Shown here piece after piece: positions 34,622-46,380 of a DNA stretch of 64,000 bases (positions are counted from its first letter, which is position 1; every line of letters starts with the position of its first letter). The stretch comes from Casuarina equisetifolia. Lineage: Eukaryota > Streptophyta > Magnoliopsida > Fagales > Casuarinaceae. The position numbers and the translations under genes are program-made. The stretch is taken from the NCBI GenBank assembly GCA_028551475.1, contig CM052356.1, positions 31,709,884-31,773,883 on the forward strand, in the 5' to 3' direction. The notes under the pieces were generated by a model, which saw only the letters and a list, made by a program, of their open reading frames with translations, had not been told where the DNA came from and did no database searches.

Positions 34622-36158
34622 TGTTGAAAATCATGTGTTTGTATGTTTTGATTGAGAAAATTTTTTATTATATATGAATATATGTTGAATATAAAATTAT
34701 ATGTTGAATATATGTTGAATATGTGAAATTATGTGCACATATTAAAAATTCAAAGGAAGTAAAAGGTATGCAAATTATAATATCAATTAATGATATTATA
34801 AAGTAGTTGGGTTCTTACATTTTATTATCAAACATCAAATATGAAGTCAATTTGATTTATCTATGCATATTTTAATTAGTAGCTTAATTCATATTATTGG
34901 TTATATTAAAGAAATTTGATACTTGGAATTGGTGTGCTTATAGGTACATTTGAAAAGCAAAGACTTATTACATTGGAGTATACATATTCATTGGACCGTT
35001 CATATATCTATATATATGGATACATAAAACATATATATATGTATATATATACATATATATATCCAAAGCCTATGAAGCTAAGGCCTGTGAAAGTGCAGCC
35101 TACAAAACCAGAGCCGGTGTGAAGTTGAAGCCCAGTGCCTTTCACTTATGCAAAACGGCAGCATCTTGAGCAGATAAGAGCTTAAGCTTTTATGATCGAA
35201 CCCGTTTGAAGCCCTAGCCGCACACTTGACTAAAGCTACCTTCCTCCTCTTGATCTCTCTCTCGCGACGCCGACTTCAACGGGAAAAATGATGAGGCGAC
35301 TGAGTGTCAGAACGACTATTTTGCTGGAAAATCACCATTTGCAGCTGTGTGACGTCGTGTCTATCAAATCTCAACAGAAGAAGTTCAAAAAGGTTTGAAC
35401 CAAAACCTTAACGTGTTCAAGGTTTGAATATCTACTATAAAAGGGAGCTTCAGATGAGTGTTTTGAGCTTGCTGAGACATATTCTTGTTGATTTGATCAA
35501 AAGATATTGAAGCCCTCATTGATTTGTTCTTGTGGCCATGTTCTTCAATCCTTGAAGAAAAAGAAAATCTTCGGTGATATTTCCTAAATTCATTATCTTG
35601 TGAATATCATTTAATAGATTGATTTTTGCATGTGCTAGATTATCTGAAACATTATTTGCACATAAAGATCATTGTAAATCAGAAACCCTAGATTTGTGAA
35701 ATTTGGGGATTTCGTGATTAGAGCTTGAATTAATTCTATATACATTCAATTAGCTCTATGGTAAGCTTAAATCCTCACTCATATCATATATTTGAGGAAT
35801 TAGCTTGATGTATTAAGGTTTTTATAAACCTAACTCTATAATCGTGAGCTATATAACTCCGTTTGAGGAGTTATGGGGTGAAGGAAAGGTGCTCTCCTAG
35901 TTTGAAGTAAAGTAGACTTCAACTTGGTTTAAGTTTAAGGAGAAGAGGGTGGAAGTAGGTAAAATATGCCGAACCATTGTGAAATTCTTGAGTGTGATTT
36001 TTTTGATCTGATTATATTCTTATGCTTTGATATTACTGTAATATTTAATCTTGTCGAGATTGCTAAGCAAGAAATAAAAAAGAAAAATTATTTAAATTAG
36101 CTAAGCTTTTAAATATCCAATTCAACTCCCCATTCTTGGATAGCCATAAAACCTAACA
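34622..36158 (+). repeat. 3' LTR of the SIRE-like copia (1537 bp)
   Basis: It runs from TGTTGAAAATC to CCTAACA. A polypurine tract abuts its start. It contains an AT-rich near-palindromic (TA)n stretch near 35028-35062. The end holds 'caactccccattcttggatag', like the LTR at 50175-51926, so both LTRs belong to related families. Confidence 0.85.
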
Positions 36159-36163
36159 GTCCT

Positions 36164-36560
36164 ATGACAAGACGATCCCCCATCAGATTTTGTATTATGT
36201 TGGGCAATTCTCTGATATCATGGCAATCCAAGAAACAACCGACTGTCTCACTATCTTCTGCAGAAGCAAAATACCAAGCCATGCAAGTCACCACTTATGA
36301 AATAATTTAGATCATTGGACTACTTAAGGATTTTGGTTTTTACATGAAATGTCTTGCACTAATACATTGTGACAATAAAGCTACGGAAAAGATCATAGCT
36401 AATCTCATTTTCCATGAATGTACTAAGCACATTGAAGTCGAATGCTATTATGTTTTAGAAAAGCTTCAACAAGGAATCATCACTACAAGACATGTTTCCA
36501 TAAAAGAATAGCTTACAAATTTATTGACAAAGACATTTTGCAGCAAATAGCATTGACACA
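36164..36560 (+). pseudogene. RNase H end of the outer copia
   Basis: This is the continuation of the outer element after the nested copia. It reads, with frame changes, as a tribe-typical RNase H end: 'SWKSKKQ'-like, then an 'AEYQAMA'-like region near 36260-36290, an LLKDFGFYMKCL-like stretch, then CDNKA and a KHIEVECYYV-like stretch near 36430. It ends at the LTR-proximal TAG and polypurine tract. Confidence 0.75.
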
Positions 36561-36613
36561 TTCTCTCCAAACTTAGAGTATTGACTTGTTCAAATCTTTA
36601 GCTTAAGGGGTAG

Positions 36614-36817
36614 TGTTAATGCACATCTATCTCACCAAACTTACTACCATATTAAGCCCACAATTTTGGCTTAATATCCTTGTAATTGTTATACATATTT
36701 TGGCTTTTCTTATTAGTTTAGGTCTTGCTCCTTATATATATAACACAAGAATGTTTGTAAATAAACACAGCAATAGAGAAATATTTCATGCTCCCTTGTC
36801 TCTTTCATATTCTTACA
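36614..36817 (+). repeat. 3' LTR of the outer copia (204 bp)
   Basis: It begins TGTTAATGCAC right after the polypurine tract CTTAAGGGG and a TAG, and ends TTCTTACA. It contains a TATATATAA box near 36737. No matching 5' LTR is visible in the window. Confidence 0.7.
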
Positions 36818-36856
36818 GTATGAGATCTTAGTTTAGTTATTGAATAAAACCAAAAT

Positions 36857-37102
36857 TGTTGAGAAAATGATGTGTCTCTCTTCTTAGTTGTATATTATTC
36901 TTGTTCAGACAAGGCCTTACATGTGTTATGGTCTGAACCCAATGTGTAGGCCGTTTAGCATTAGGTATTATTTTCTCTATTCCATCGATCCTTTATGTAT
37001 CTTGAATTTACACAAAACTCGCTTGTGTCGTTATTCTTGAATAAATGGATTTATTCCTTGATTTTTGATGATTATTGATTTTTAAGATGGTATCATAGAA
37101 GG
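36857..37102 (+). mobile_element. copia-type LTR and primer-binding-site remnant
   Basis: Paralogue of 21724-21972, starting TGTTGAGAAAATG. The primer site TGGTATCATAGAAGG at 37088-37102 resembles the initiator tRNA-Met 3' end. No gag follows that I can read. There is no clean LTR end. Confidence 0.45.
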
Positions 37103-38888
37103 TCCATTTCTTGCCCTTTTCTCATTCTGTCTTAGTTTTTTTTTCTTCCATATATTAGGAGGCAATATTTGATCCTAAATGGCATGTTGCATTTTTATTA
37201 ATAAGTTTTAGCATTATTTTGATATTTAGCTACCTCAGACAAGATTCATACCTTTTTCTCTTTCCTTTTTGTAATTCTTTGCATGCATAAATTTGAAAGT
37301 TGGAGGCCATCTAAAATGGTCAAAGCCATTTTTTACAATTGTATAAAAATTTCACAATAAAATTTTCGTTTAAAAGAAAATTGGAGTTTTGTAGATATTG
37401 TAATTAATGAAACATTAAAAAAAATTGTTTTTTTTTCCTTCTTGAATTCACTAGCTTTGGTTGTTTTGTGCTTATTTTGTCCTTGTTCCTTATTTTCTTG
37501 TAAATTTTCAAGAAAAGATCAACACATAATAGCTATGCAATTTCTTAATCCTTCCTAAATAACTCTGTGTTACTTAAGTTCATTGTATTTTCAAAATTAT
37601 CAAAGGTCTTTCTCCTTTTCCTACTTTGATATGATTTTTTTTGTTTGCTAAAATTGGTTGCTTTTCATATATGATATTCTTAAATTTTCATATGGATTTA
37701 AGAGGATAGTTAAAGCTTTTATGAAAAAAATAAATGGGATTAATATTTTAACCAAACTCTTGATATGAGCCTTGCCAAACTATCTATCAAATAACAATGT
37801 TTGTATCATTAGAACTAAATAGATACATAAATTAAAAAAATAAAAATAATAAATTCAAAACTATTATCCATATTAATTCTATGGTTGTAGAAATTAACTT
37901 AAATGATGTCTTACTATCTTTGAGATTTTCAAGTTTTACCACAACATCAAAAATTTAATAAAACACCTTTTTTTCTTTAAACTCTCTCAACCGTATTTCT
38001 GAATTAACGGCCATCCATGAAAGATTAGGATAGCCACTCACAACATTTGTTTAAATATTGTCTGTAGACAATGATTCGCAAGTGATGTAGATAAGTAATG
38101 TCAAGTTAAAGACAAAACAAGCATATCCTCACAACTTATACAAGTAGTTCATAAAAGTTGAAAGCCATTGCAAAGAGCAAGCTAAGGTAGGGATTGGAGA
38201 CTAACTTCATAAAACTATGAGTCTAATTGTTAGACAAAATTATAAAGCTAGTGCATAAAAGTAATAGTCACCTTATTTCTTGGCTTTTGCCTCTGTTAAT
38301 TTTCCTTTTTTTTTCTTTTTTTTCCTTAATCTTGCTATCACTTTTTTCCTTCTCTAAATTTCTACCATTAATAAACACTTTGCTCTTTTAATTAAAGTCT
38401 ATAATAAATCACCATAACACCCAGTCAAAATCATAGCACAACATCTAAAATTTTGGTTTATCATTCTGCCAATCTTCACTTGCCTTGAAAGTTCCTTTAC
38501 ATTGCTTTGCTACATGAGACATAGAAGCAAAAGATCATATACTACAACATATCATCAAAAAAATTCCAATAAATGAAAGCCTAGAGATAGATATCCATAT
38601 CCCAATCTTCATTCATGTCATGGAATTGAACCCAAAAAATAAGCTGCACTACTTAGCTGCTCTTACCATTAAACATGAATTGATTGTTTAGTGTCTAATG
38701 ACTTTGAGAAGAAAAAAAGCACCTTTAAAGGTCCAAATAGTTTAGCACCCAAATAGCCAATTGATTTAGCTTGTCCAAGTTCATATGACGAAACCTCCAA
38801 TCCCAATATTCTATATCCATTTTCTTTATCCCCGTTCCCCAATAGTAGAATAAGGCAACAATCATAAAACTAAAAAACAAAGCAAGTT
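37103..38888. other. flank paralogous to 21.97-22.6 kb and to array flanks, no gene seen
   Basis: Blocks match 22000-22560 and also the general array flank (for example 37440-37760 matches 3600-3960 and 8000-8370). A stretch at about 38030-38690 has no visible partner. Only chance frames are present. Confidence 0.5.
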
Positions 38889-39445
38889 GTTACATGTATA
38901 TGGAACAGAACACGTAATAGGTCCAACTACTAAAAAGTTGTCCTAAGTTCCCCTATTTTTGCCTTTATGTGGATGACTTATGGTCGCTAAGCAAAATCAA
39001 AATAAGAACTTTAGGAGAATATTTTCATTGAATTGCAAAGAAACCTACAAAACTAGAAAGTAAATACCATTTCTTCTATGCGTTTTTTGATTATCCTTAC
39101 CTTTATTTCTACATGTACTCCTTTCATCTTCTAAAGGAAAGTTTTCTCATTACATAATTAAATTTAAAAAACTAGGAAACTATTCAAATTACTTTTAAAT
39201 AAAGAAATCCTAACCACCATTGAATAATGGTCCTAAATTAGGGAAGCTAACTTAAGAAGATATTCTACACTCATTGTATTCAAATTTGAATTCAAATTGT
39301 TACCCTTCTTGTTGAGATGCCATCAAATCTCTTTATTTTCTTGCCATTAATGTCCTTTCTTTATAATTCCCGCCTCTCTAAGATATCCTCTTCTATTAAC
39401 TTGCTTAATTATCTTTGTGGTTCCCACATTCTGTATCATTCCACC

Positions 39446-40180
39446 TTAGTTAGATGAAACCTTGCCCATAAGGTCTGTTTTGGAAAATTGTTCATGTTTC
39501 CACTTTTCATCATCCCATGATTCTTCTATCATAAACAATCTTTTACATTGACGACCTACAGTAAATTTTTCATTGCAATGAAAACAAAGGCCTCGAGCCT
39601 TCCTATCTGTCAATTTTATTGAGGTTATATGCCTCACTGGTGGTCCTAGTCTTAACCCCAAGCTTTGTGATGAATTTGACTTCCCCACATATGGTTCAAG
39701 CTAATTGAAGTTGTGCTTAGCATCATACAAACGAGCCAATCTAGCTACAGAGGATAAAGGTAAAGGTCTACCTACTTGTACATCCACCTGAACTACTTCC
39801 TTTAAACCATTAGTGAAGCATACAATTTGTTGTTCCAATGTTAGCCTGCTAACTTTCAGCTCCAACCTTGAGAACTTCGCATAGTAGTCCTCAAATGAAC
39901 CATTTTGATTCAATTGGATTAGTTCTCCAAAGTGATTTTGAAACCCTATGAGGCCGAAGCACTCTTCAATCTCTTGGGTAAATGTTTCCCACAAGAGATC
40001 TTGGCCTCCGTGCTTAGCTTTTTGCACTCTATACCAAACTAATGTATTACCTTTAAGGTTCCATGTAGCAAGCTTCACCTTTTCCTCTTCTCGCACCTTA
40101 TATAATTTGAAATACTGATCCATTTTGCATAACCAATCAAATGGTTCATCACCACCGTTGTAACAATGGACAAACTGCAT
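39446..40180 (-). pseudogene. gypsy gag fragment with zinc knuckle
   Basis: Two minus-strand frames separated by a single stop near 39700. The upstream part (39701-40180) has the retrotransposon gag core (FDWLCKMDQYFKLYKV; KLATWNLKGNTLVWY; EDYYAKFSRLELKV). The downstream part (39446-39688) has a zinc knuckle, CFHCNEKFTVGRQCKRLF, in which the last His/Cys position of the canonical CCHC is altered. Protease and everything after are absent, so the element would have needed a helper. Confidence 0.8.
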
Positions 40181-40395
40181 TCCTTTGGAATGATATCCAC
40201 CATATACATTTGGCCCACCATTATGATTGTCCTAATTCTTGTTAAAGCAAGTGTTCTCCATCAATCTTCGCAGCATTTACATGATCTCATTGAAGTGTTT
40301 GTTGTCCTCTACAGCCTTTCAAGCCATATCAGCTTTGATCTTTTCAATTCATGCATTTGTCATGGGTGGTTCAATAACTAGTTCTAATGCCACCA
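40181..40395 (-). other. gag leader between primer site and gag core
   Basis: On the minus strand this is the leader after LTR B. It contains the degenerate primer site at 40381-40395 and the N-terminal gag end, with stops. No independent gene. Confidence 0.4.
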
Positions 40396-40653
40396 TGTTA
40401 CATGCCTATTAAACATAACACATAATAGGTTTGACTATTGGAAAGTCATCCTAAGTTCGCCTATTTTTGCCTTTATGTGGATGACCTATGGTCGCTACAC
40501 AAAATCAAAATAAGAACTTTAGGAAAATATTTTCATTGAATCACAAAGAAACTTATAAAACTAGAAAGCAAATACCATTTCTTCCCTATTTTATTTGATT
40601 ATCCTTGTCTCTATTTCTACCCACACTCCTTTTATCTTTTAAAGGAAAGTTTT

Positions 40654-41899
40654 TGTTCGGTTAAATTTAGATGCAAGTGAACGTGTTGAACAAGTAATAT
40701 AATGATTAGAAAGATATCGTCCCACAGAGATTGGTGATTACTAGACCAACTAATTACTAATGGTGAATAACTCATAGAATTTATCTTACAAATCCAAATA
40801 ATAAATGATAGATTAATTAACTAAATTTAAGAAAACTAAATACACAAAATATGTCAGAGTATACGATTTCATCATAACTACTAGGTATTAATATTGATTA
40901 TTTATGCTTGCAAGAGGGATAATATCCATGTGATGGCGGAACTTCCTAATTTATTTACTATCCTATGTCTAAGTAAAGCAAACCTACTTAGTTCATTAAT
41001 TTATTATATCTCTATATGTGAATTGAAACAAACCAAATGCATTAAGATCTATGAATATTCCCAGTTTACACTAAAAGCCATACAAATAATATGGTATATG
41101 TCTATCCATATTTAATTTATGGTTACACATTATAAGAAGTAACTACATATCATTTCTTGTCGGTCTCAAATATGCAAATCAAATCATTCAAGTGGTAGCT
41201 AATCACTTAAAAGTATTAAAAACAGTAACATGTAACTTCACATAAATAAAATATTTTACAAAACATAATAATCATAAGATTCATACCATCATAATTAGGT
41301 TTTATCGTAGCTCTAATAAAAGTAAACTAAAACATAAAGAAATAATGAGGAAGAATATTATTAAGAAATAAAGTAGGCATCTTGAATCCAAGAACAAGAA
41401 GTCTGTCACCCTTTTTGTCTTCTCTTCAAGAAAACCTTGAATTCTTGGCCTCTTTCTTGAGTTGTGCTCAATTTCCTCCTTTCTCTCTTTTGCCTCTTCT
41501 CTTTTCTCAAATAAAGTTTTGAGTTTAGACCTTATCACAGTAGAAGTCAGTTTTGAACACCTAAAACAATTAGATTTTAAAATTCTAAATTAATTGGGAT
41601 TTGAATTACTAACATGACTGGGTTTTTTATTTATTTAGAAAACCCAACAACAACAGAAAATCTAATAACAATCATCCAAAGCCCAAACCCATCTTGACTT
41701 TCTTGATCTTGATATTATGATTTTGCCACACAATAAGCATTAGGTTCTCCATGTTCATTCCTTTTCTCATTGCCTCCTTGTGCTACATAAACAAGATAAA
41801 TTTAGGTAAATAAAGAGGAGTTCAAATGTTTTCTCACAATTATTAAAGTTATTTATTGCCTAAAATAGGTAAAATAACTCTATAAAAATAGAGTTATTA
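40654..41899 (-). mobile_element. solo LTR, family R1, inside gypsy LTR B
   Basis: A 1246-bp LTR, plus-strand start TGTTCGGTTAAAT and end GAGTTATTA, flanked by GTTTT (40649-40653) and GTTCT (41900-41904). The target in LTR A reads AGTTTTCTC, consistent with a 5-bp duplication carrying one later change. It is closest in sequence to the solo LTR at 12087. Confidence 0.8.
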
Positions 41900-42299
41900 G
41901 TTCTCCCATTACATAATTAAATATGAAAAACTAGGAAACTATTCAAATTACTTTTAAATAAAGAAATCCTAACCACCGTTGAATAATAGTCCTAAATTAG
42001 GGAAGCTAACTTCAAAAGATATCCTACACTCATTATATTCAAATTTGAATTCAAATTGTTGCTCTTCTTGTTAAGGTACTGTCAAATCTCTTTATTTTCT
42101 TATCATTCATGACCCTTCTTTACAATGCCCACCCCTTTGAGATATCTCTTCTGCTAGCTTGCTTGATTGTCTACATGGCTCCCACATTCTGTATCATAAG
42201 CACACAAGGTTCTTAATTGAGTTCACTAGATGCTATTTAGGAGAGAGAGAGAGAACAAAAAAAAAGCAACCAAATCAAAGCATTTCATAACAACCATAC

Positions 42300-43704
42300 C
42301 CTTATATCTATTGCTTGGTGACATTAGTGGAGTTCCTTTGGTTAGTTTCAAACTCAACAACTCTAGTAATTATGTTGTTTAGAGTTGTGCGATGAAACTC
42401 ACCCTTCTCTCCAAGAACAAGTTAATATTCGTGGATGACAAATACCCTACTCTAGCTGAAAATTTGCCCTATTTACCTATTTGGGAGAGTTGTAATGCAA
42501 TTAGTCTTTCTTGGATCCTTAATTCACTATTTGGACAGTTCCATGAAGGCCTAATCTACATGGTTAATGTTGCCAATCTCTAGAAAGAGCTTTGTACTCA
42601 TTACATTCAGGTTTACTTGACCCAGGTCTATGACCTTTTGAACGAATTGAGCTCGACAAAGCAATTAGGTGGATCAATTGCTTCTTAATTTCATCAATTG
42701 AGAGCATTATGGGACGAGTATGCAGCATTGATGGCTTTGGATTCTCCAAAAATGTCCAAAATTGATGGTTGAAAACTTCATCAAGAATGCATGAAGTTTT
42801 ATCAATTCTTAAGAGGACTAAAAGACCATTTTTCTCATCTCAAAGACCAAATTCTACTCATGAGGCCACTTCCTGATGTTTTACAAGCTTACTCAATTGC
42901 CAACAATGCCAAATATCGATATGGAGGACCAGAGAAGATGACTAACGACTTTCAGGCTTTTACAGCGACTTATGGGACTAACACAACAAACTTGTCCACA
43001 TTTAAGCCGCTTGTTATAGCACCTAGGCCTCAGTAGTCAACTAAGGCAACATTTTTGCACAATGAAAACAATACATCGTTTTCACTCACAGTAAGGCAAA
43101 ATGAATTGTCATTTACGATTTTTGGTAAGCCGAAATGTGAGCAGTGTGGATGTAAAGGGCATTGCAAGGAAAGTTATTATTGTCTTAAAAGGCTTTAATG
43201 TGAGCATTGTTAGCTTTTTGGATATAAGAAGGAAGCTTGTTACAAGCTTAATGGATATCCTCTGGGTCATAAGAATTTTACTAGTAACTCTACTGTGAAT
43301 CTTGCCACTGTTAAGCATAGTCATTGCACTTTTACACCATAGCAGTATGACTGCATTATCCATTTGATCAAAGAAGACTATGGTAAGACCTCTCATGCTA
43401 TTGTAGCAGGTATTCCAGAATCTTTTCCTTACATTTAGATTATAGATAATGGGGCTAGTGATCATATTACTATCAATTTTAATTGCTTAGAATTTCTTGT
43501 TAAATGCATGTCTATATCTAGATATGTTAAACTGTCAAATGGAGAACTAACCCAAGTCACGCACACTAGTTCCATAACCCTAGCTGATGGTTTGAAATTA
43601 CACATTGTACTTTATTATCATGATTTCAAATATAATTTGTTATCCGTAACTAAATTCACGGTTGAGAATAACTATTTAATGGTTTTCTATGTTGATTTGT
43701 GTGT
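42300..43704 (+). pseudogene. copia gag-protease remnant
   Basis: Plus strand. Gag from about 42330 (SCAMKLTLLSKNKLIFVDD, near 42390-42440), then near 42700 (LRALWDEYAALMALDSP) and 42791-43036 (FLRGLKDHFSHLKDQILL). A zinc knuckle near 43130 (CEQCGCKGHCKESYYC) is followed by a protease near 43440 (IIDNGASDHIT), in which the usual catalytic DSGA is DNGA. It breaks off at 43704, where a composite element is inserted at TGTGT, and continues with integrase at 48461. Confidence 0.8.
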
Positions 43705-44337
43705 TGATAACTTTGTATTTTATAGAGTTATTAGTAGTATTTTAAGTAATATTTAATATAATTTTTATTTAATTATATTTGTATTTAATTATATTTATGT
43801 ATATTCTGTTGTTTTATGCAGTAAACCCAAAATAGAAGAAAAATGAAGAAAAAAAAGCACAAAACCAAAAGAAAATGAGAAAATAGAGAAGCTTGGGCGG
43901 GCTGGTGAAGGAAAAGGAGGACAGGAGGGGGCTTTTATCGGGCGGAAAGAGAAAAATCAAAAGAGGGAGAAAAGGCTTTCGCCGGACGAACCGAGGTAGG
44001 GGATCTCCCCAGAGCTTAAAGACGACACGCGACAGCGCGCGTCTCAGGTGTAGAACGCGGCGGTCGTGCGACAACAGATCGTCGGTGTGCTTTTCCGGTG
44101 AGAAACCCATTTCCAGAGTTTTCCAGCCAATTTTGAGTGTTTTTCGATCATCTGAAAGCAGATCTAGCTTCACACTACAATTTTCGGCGTTTCTGTACCA
44201 GTTTCGTGGCGATCTACGGTGATTTCCGATGAAGAATGGCGAACGCCGTCTGAGTCTTCTATGTTAGATCTACGCGTTTCTATGGAGATTCTGCTCAATA
44301 TTTTTACAGATCTGCAACCTAGGCGCCATCAAAAACT
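43705..44337 (+). repeat. 5' half of an R1-subfamily LTR
   Basis: It starts TGATAACTTTG and closely follows the reverse complement of the LTR at 27573-28822 for about 600 bp, up to 'ctgcaacctaggc'. The homology then stops and GGCGCCATCAAAAACT follows. Open frames at 43814-44222 on both strands are LTR sequence. Confidence 0.75.
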
Positions 44338-44761
44338 TGTTCGGTGAAATTCTACATGCAAGTGTACATGTCAAACAAGTAATATAATGATAAGTATGAG
44401 TATCGTCCCACGAAGATTGGTGATTACTAAATTAATTAATTACTAATGGTGAATAGACTTTAAAGTTTATCTAGCAAATCAAAGTGGTAAAATGTGAATT
44501 TAACAACTAAATTATTCTAAAATTGATAAATGAAATGTGCTAGAGCTTCTGATTTCGCCTAATTACTCAATACAAAAGTTGATCATCCATGCTCGCAAGA
44601 TTAATTCTACTCATGTGATGGCGGAATCTCCTAACTTATTCATTATCCTATGTCTAGGTATAGCAAACCTACTTAGCTCATTAATTCACTGTGAGTCTGT
44701 ATATGAATTAAATAAACTAAGTACATGAAGAATTGTGAATATTCCTAAATATACAACTACA
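44338..44761 (-). repeat. short-type LTR (424 bp), minus orientation
   Basis: On the minus strand it starts TGTAGTTG right after a polypurine-like AAGTTTGGGGG (44762-44772) and ends CACCGAACA. At the other side lies AGTTTTTGATGGCGCC, which resembles a primer binding site. It therefore has internal-type sequence on both sides. Confidence 0.75.
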
Positions 44762-46380
44762 CCCCCAAACTTAAAATTTTGCTCGTCCTCGAGCAAAAGA
44801 ACAAAACAACACATACAACCAATCCTTCCATGATATTCATCCATAATTGCTCAACTTAACAATTCAAAGAAAAACATAACTTTCATCCAAACATTGCAAT
44901 TGGTTTATAAGGTAAGATAAACTCTTAACTATGTTAACCACGTGTGTGTGTGTGTGTGTAAGTCTGCATTTTGTCTCAATTGCATGTACTACAAATAGAT
45001 TCACATTAATATGCAACCTCTCAAAATCTTTAACCAAACCTTATAGGTTTGCTTTTCATTCCTCTCTCCACTAATGTAAGTCAATCTAACTAAGAATCAA
45101 TAGGATTTTCATAAGCTTGTGATGTAAGGCTGGGTTAAGGGTAAGGTGGAAGTCATTTAAGCTCAAATAACCCATGAACACATTACTTTCTAGGATCTCA
45201 TCAAAACTTTAGCCCCTTGCTATCTTTTTACTCCATGAAGATGATCTTTTCACCACCACTTAATCTCATTCTTTTCTGTCTATTAATGTTTTGACACTAA
45301 CAGAAAGCCACAATCATGTGTGCAAGAATAAAGCAAAAACAAAAACATTTATACGTATAGCCACCTCAATCCTCTCTTATCAATGATATTCAATAATAAT
45401 GCTCAAAAATCTCCTTTAAAGAACTATGTAGCTTGAATCTAACAAAAGAGAATAAGATCTAGCAAATGCTTTTCTTTTTCTTTCTTTTTTTTTTTCATTT
45501 TCATTTTTTTTCTTTTTTTTTTCATTTGCATTTGCATTTACAAGCTGTACCACACACAATCATTGCAATCAATCATACTACATCCTTTCCCTCGACTTCT
45601 CTTATGCTTAAATAAACTTCTACACACCAGAAGTCAATATGTTCATGGAAATAGGACAATAGGATAAATTGATCAAAAGGCTTAGAGATATATTTGCAGG
45701 TGTCATTCAACAAAATCAAGATAAGAACAAGGCTCAGCGAGGTAACTAGGGATAAGTAAATAAGGTGGGCTTGGAAGGCTCAATCGATCCAAAGATGGCC
45801 TAAATCATTTTCTCAGTTAGATGCAACCTAGGATTTTGCCTCAAGAGGAAATCAAGCAAATTCTAAGATCCAGGTGAGATCCAAGAAATCACACACTTTA
45901 CATAAATTTTCTTTAGAGTTATACACAATTTCAAGAAAATGCAGACTTTTAGTACTCAATAAGTGAATCAACATAATCAGAATCACACTTACATCATACC
46001 ACAATTACAAGTTTGAACAAAATCTACATCTCCCTAAGAATTGCCAAGAATGCACAATAAAGAATCCAATCATAAAAATCATGGTCCTACACAAGAAAAA
46101 GATTTTTACCCAAAAAAAAAAGACTTTCTAACACAAAGCAGAAAATTTTAACACTAACACTTCCAATAAACATTTCCATGACAATAGAAAACACTTCCAA
46201 TATACTCCTAATATACTTCCAATACACCCACAACTACCACAACACAACCTCCAACACAACCTAATAAAATAGCATACTTCCAACAATAGCAGCAGCACCC
46301 CCAAACTTAAATGAAGCATACTTCTCAATGTTAAAAGAAAATGAAGCTATAGTAAGAAGGAACAAGGAAAACTCCCCTAA
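44762..46380 (-). other. 3' non-coding region of the composite element
   Basis: No supported coding sequence. It contains the polypurine-like tract at 44762-44772, a (GT)n microsatellite near 44943-44960, and long T-rich tracts near 45470-45530. A conserved 'ctcgtcctcgagcaa' stretch lies near 44782-44797. Confidence 0.5.

Larger units (their letters stand above)
31723..36158 (+). mobile_element. SIRE-like copia element with collapsed 5' end, TSD GTCCT
   Basis: It is flanked by GTCCT at 31718-31722 and 36159-36163. The left end is only the first ~80 bp of the LTR (31723-31803, matching 34622-34702 with no difference I can see), fused directly to integrase coding sequence. The rest of the 5' LTR, the primer site, gag and protease are absent. 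RT and RNase H follow, then a long 3' non-coding region, a polypurine tract (AAAAAGGGGGAGA, about 34608-34620) and a 1537-bp 3' LTR. Confidence 0.88.
28823..36817 (+). mobile_element. decayed Ty1/copia element, split by a second copia
   Basis: Plus strand: a protease/GAG-pre-integrase stretch (about 28980-29160), integrase (29470-30110), RT (30640-31400), then the nested copia 31723-36158. RNase H continues at 36164-36560, followed by a polypurine tract (CTTAAGGGG, 36602-36610) and a 204-bp 3' LTR (36614-36817). The 5' LTR and gag are missing. Removing 31723-36163 rejoins the homology at GTCCT. Confidence 0.8.
38889..42196 (-). mobile_element. gag-only gypsy element with two LTRs
   Basis: LTR A (38889-39438, 550 bp) and LTR B (40396-42196, holding a nested solo LTR) both start TGTTACATG and end CTGTATCA on the plus strand. 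The internal region is only about 960 bp and encodes a gag fragment on the minus strand. No pol is present. A TGGTGGCATTAGAAC stretch next to LTR B (about 40381-40395, minus strand) is a degenerate tRNA-Met-type primer site. Flanking 5-mers CAAGT and TAAGC are not a clean TSD. Confidence 0.7.

Noticed and set aside
40166-40381. Plus-strand 71-residue frame
   Set aside because: Antisense to the gypsy gag leader.
43814-44222. Frames of 109-119 residues on both strands
   Set aside because: They lie inside the LTR half at 43705-44337, which is homologous to the LTR at 27573-28822.
44338-44761. Idea that the short LTR is an ordinary solo LTR
   Set aside because: No 5-bp direct repeat flanks it, and it abuts a polypurine tract and internal sequence on one side.
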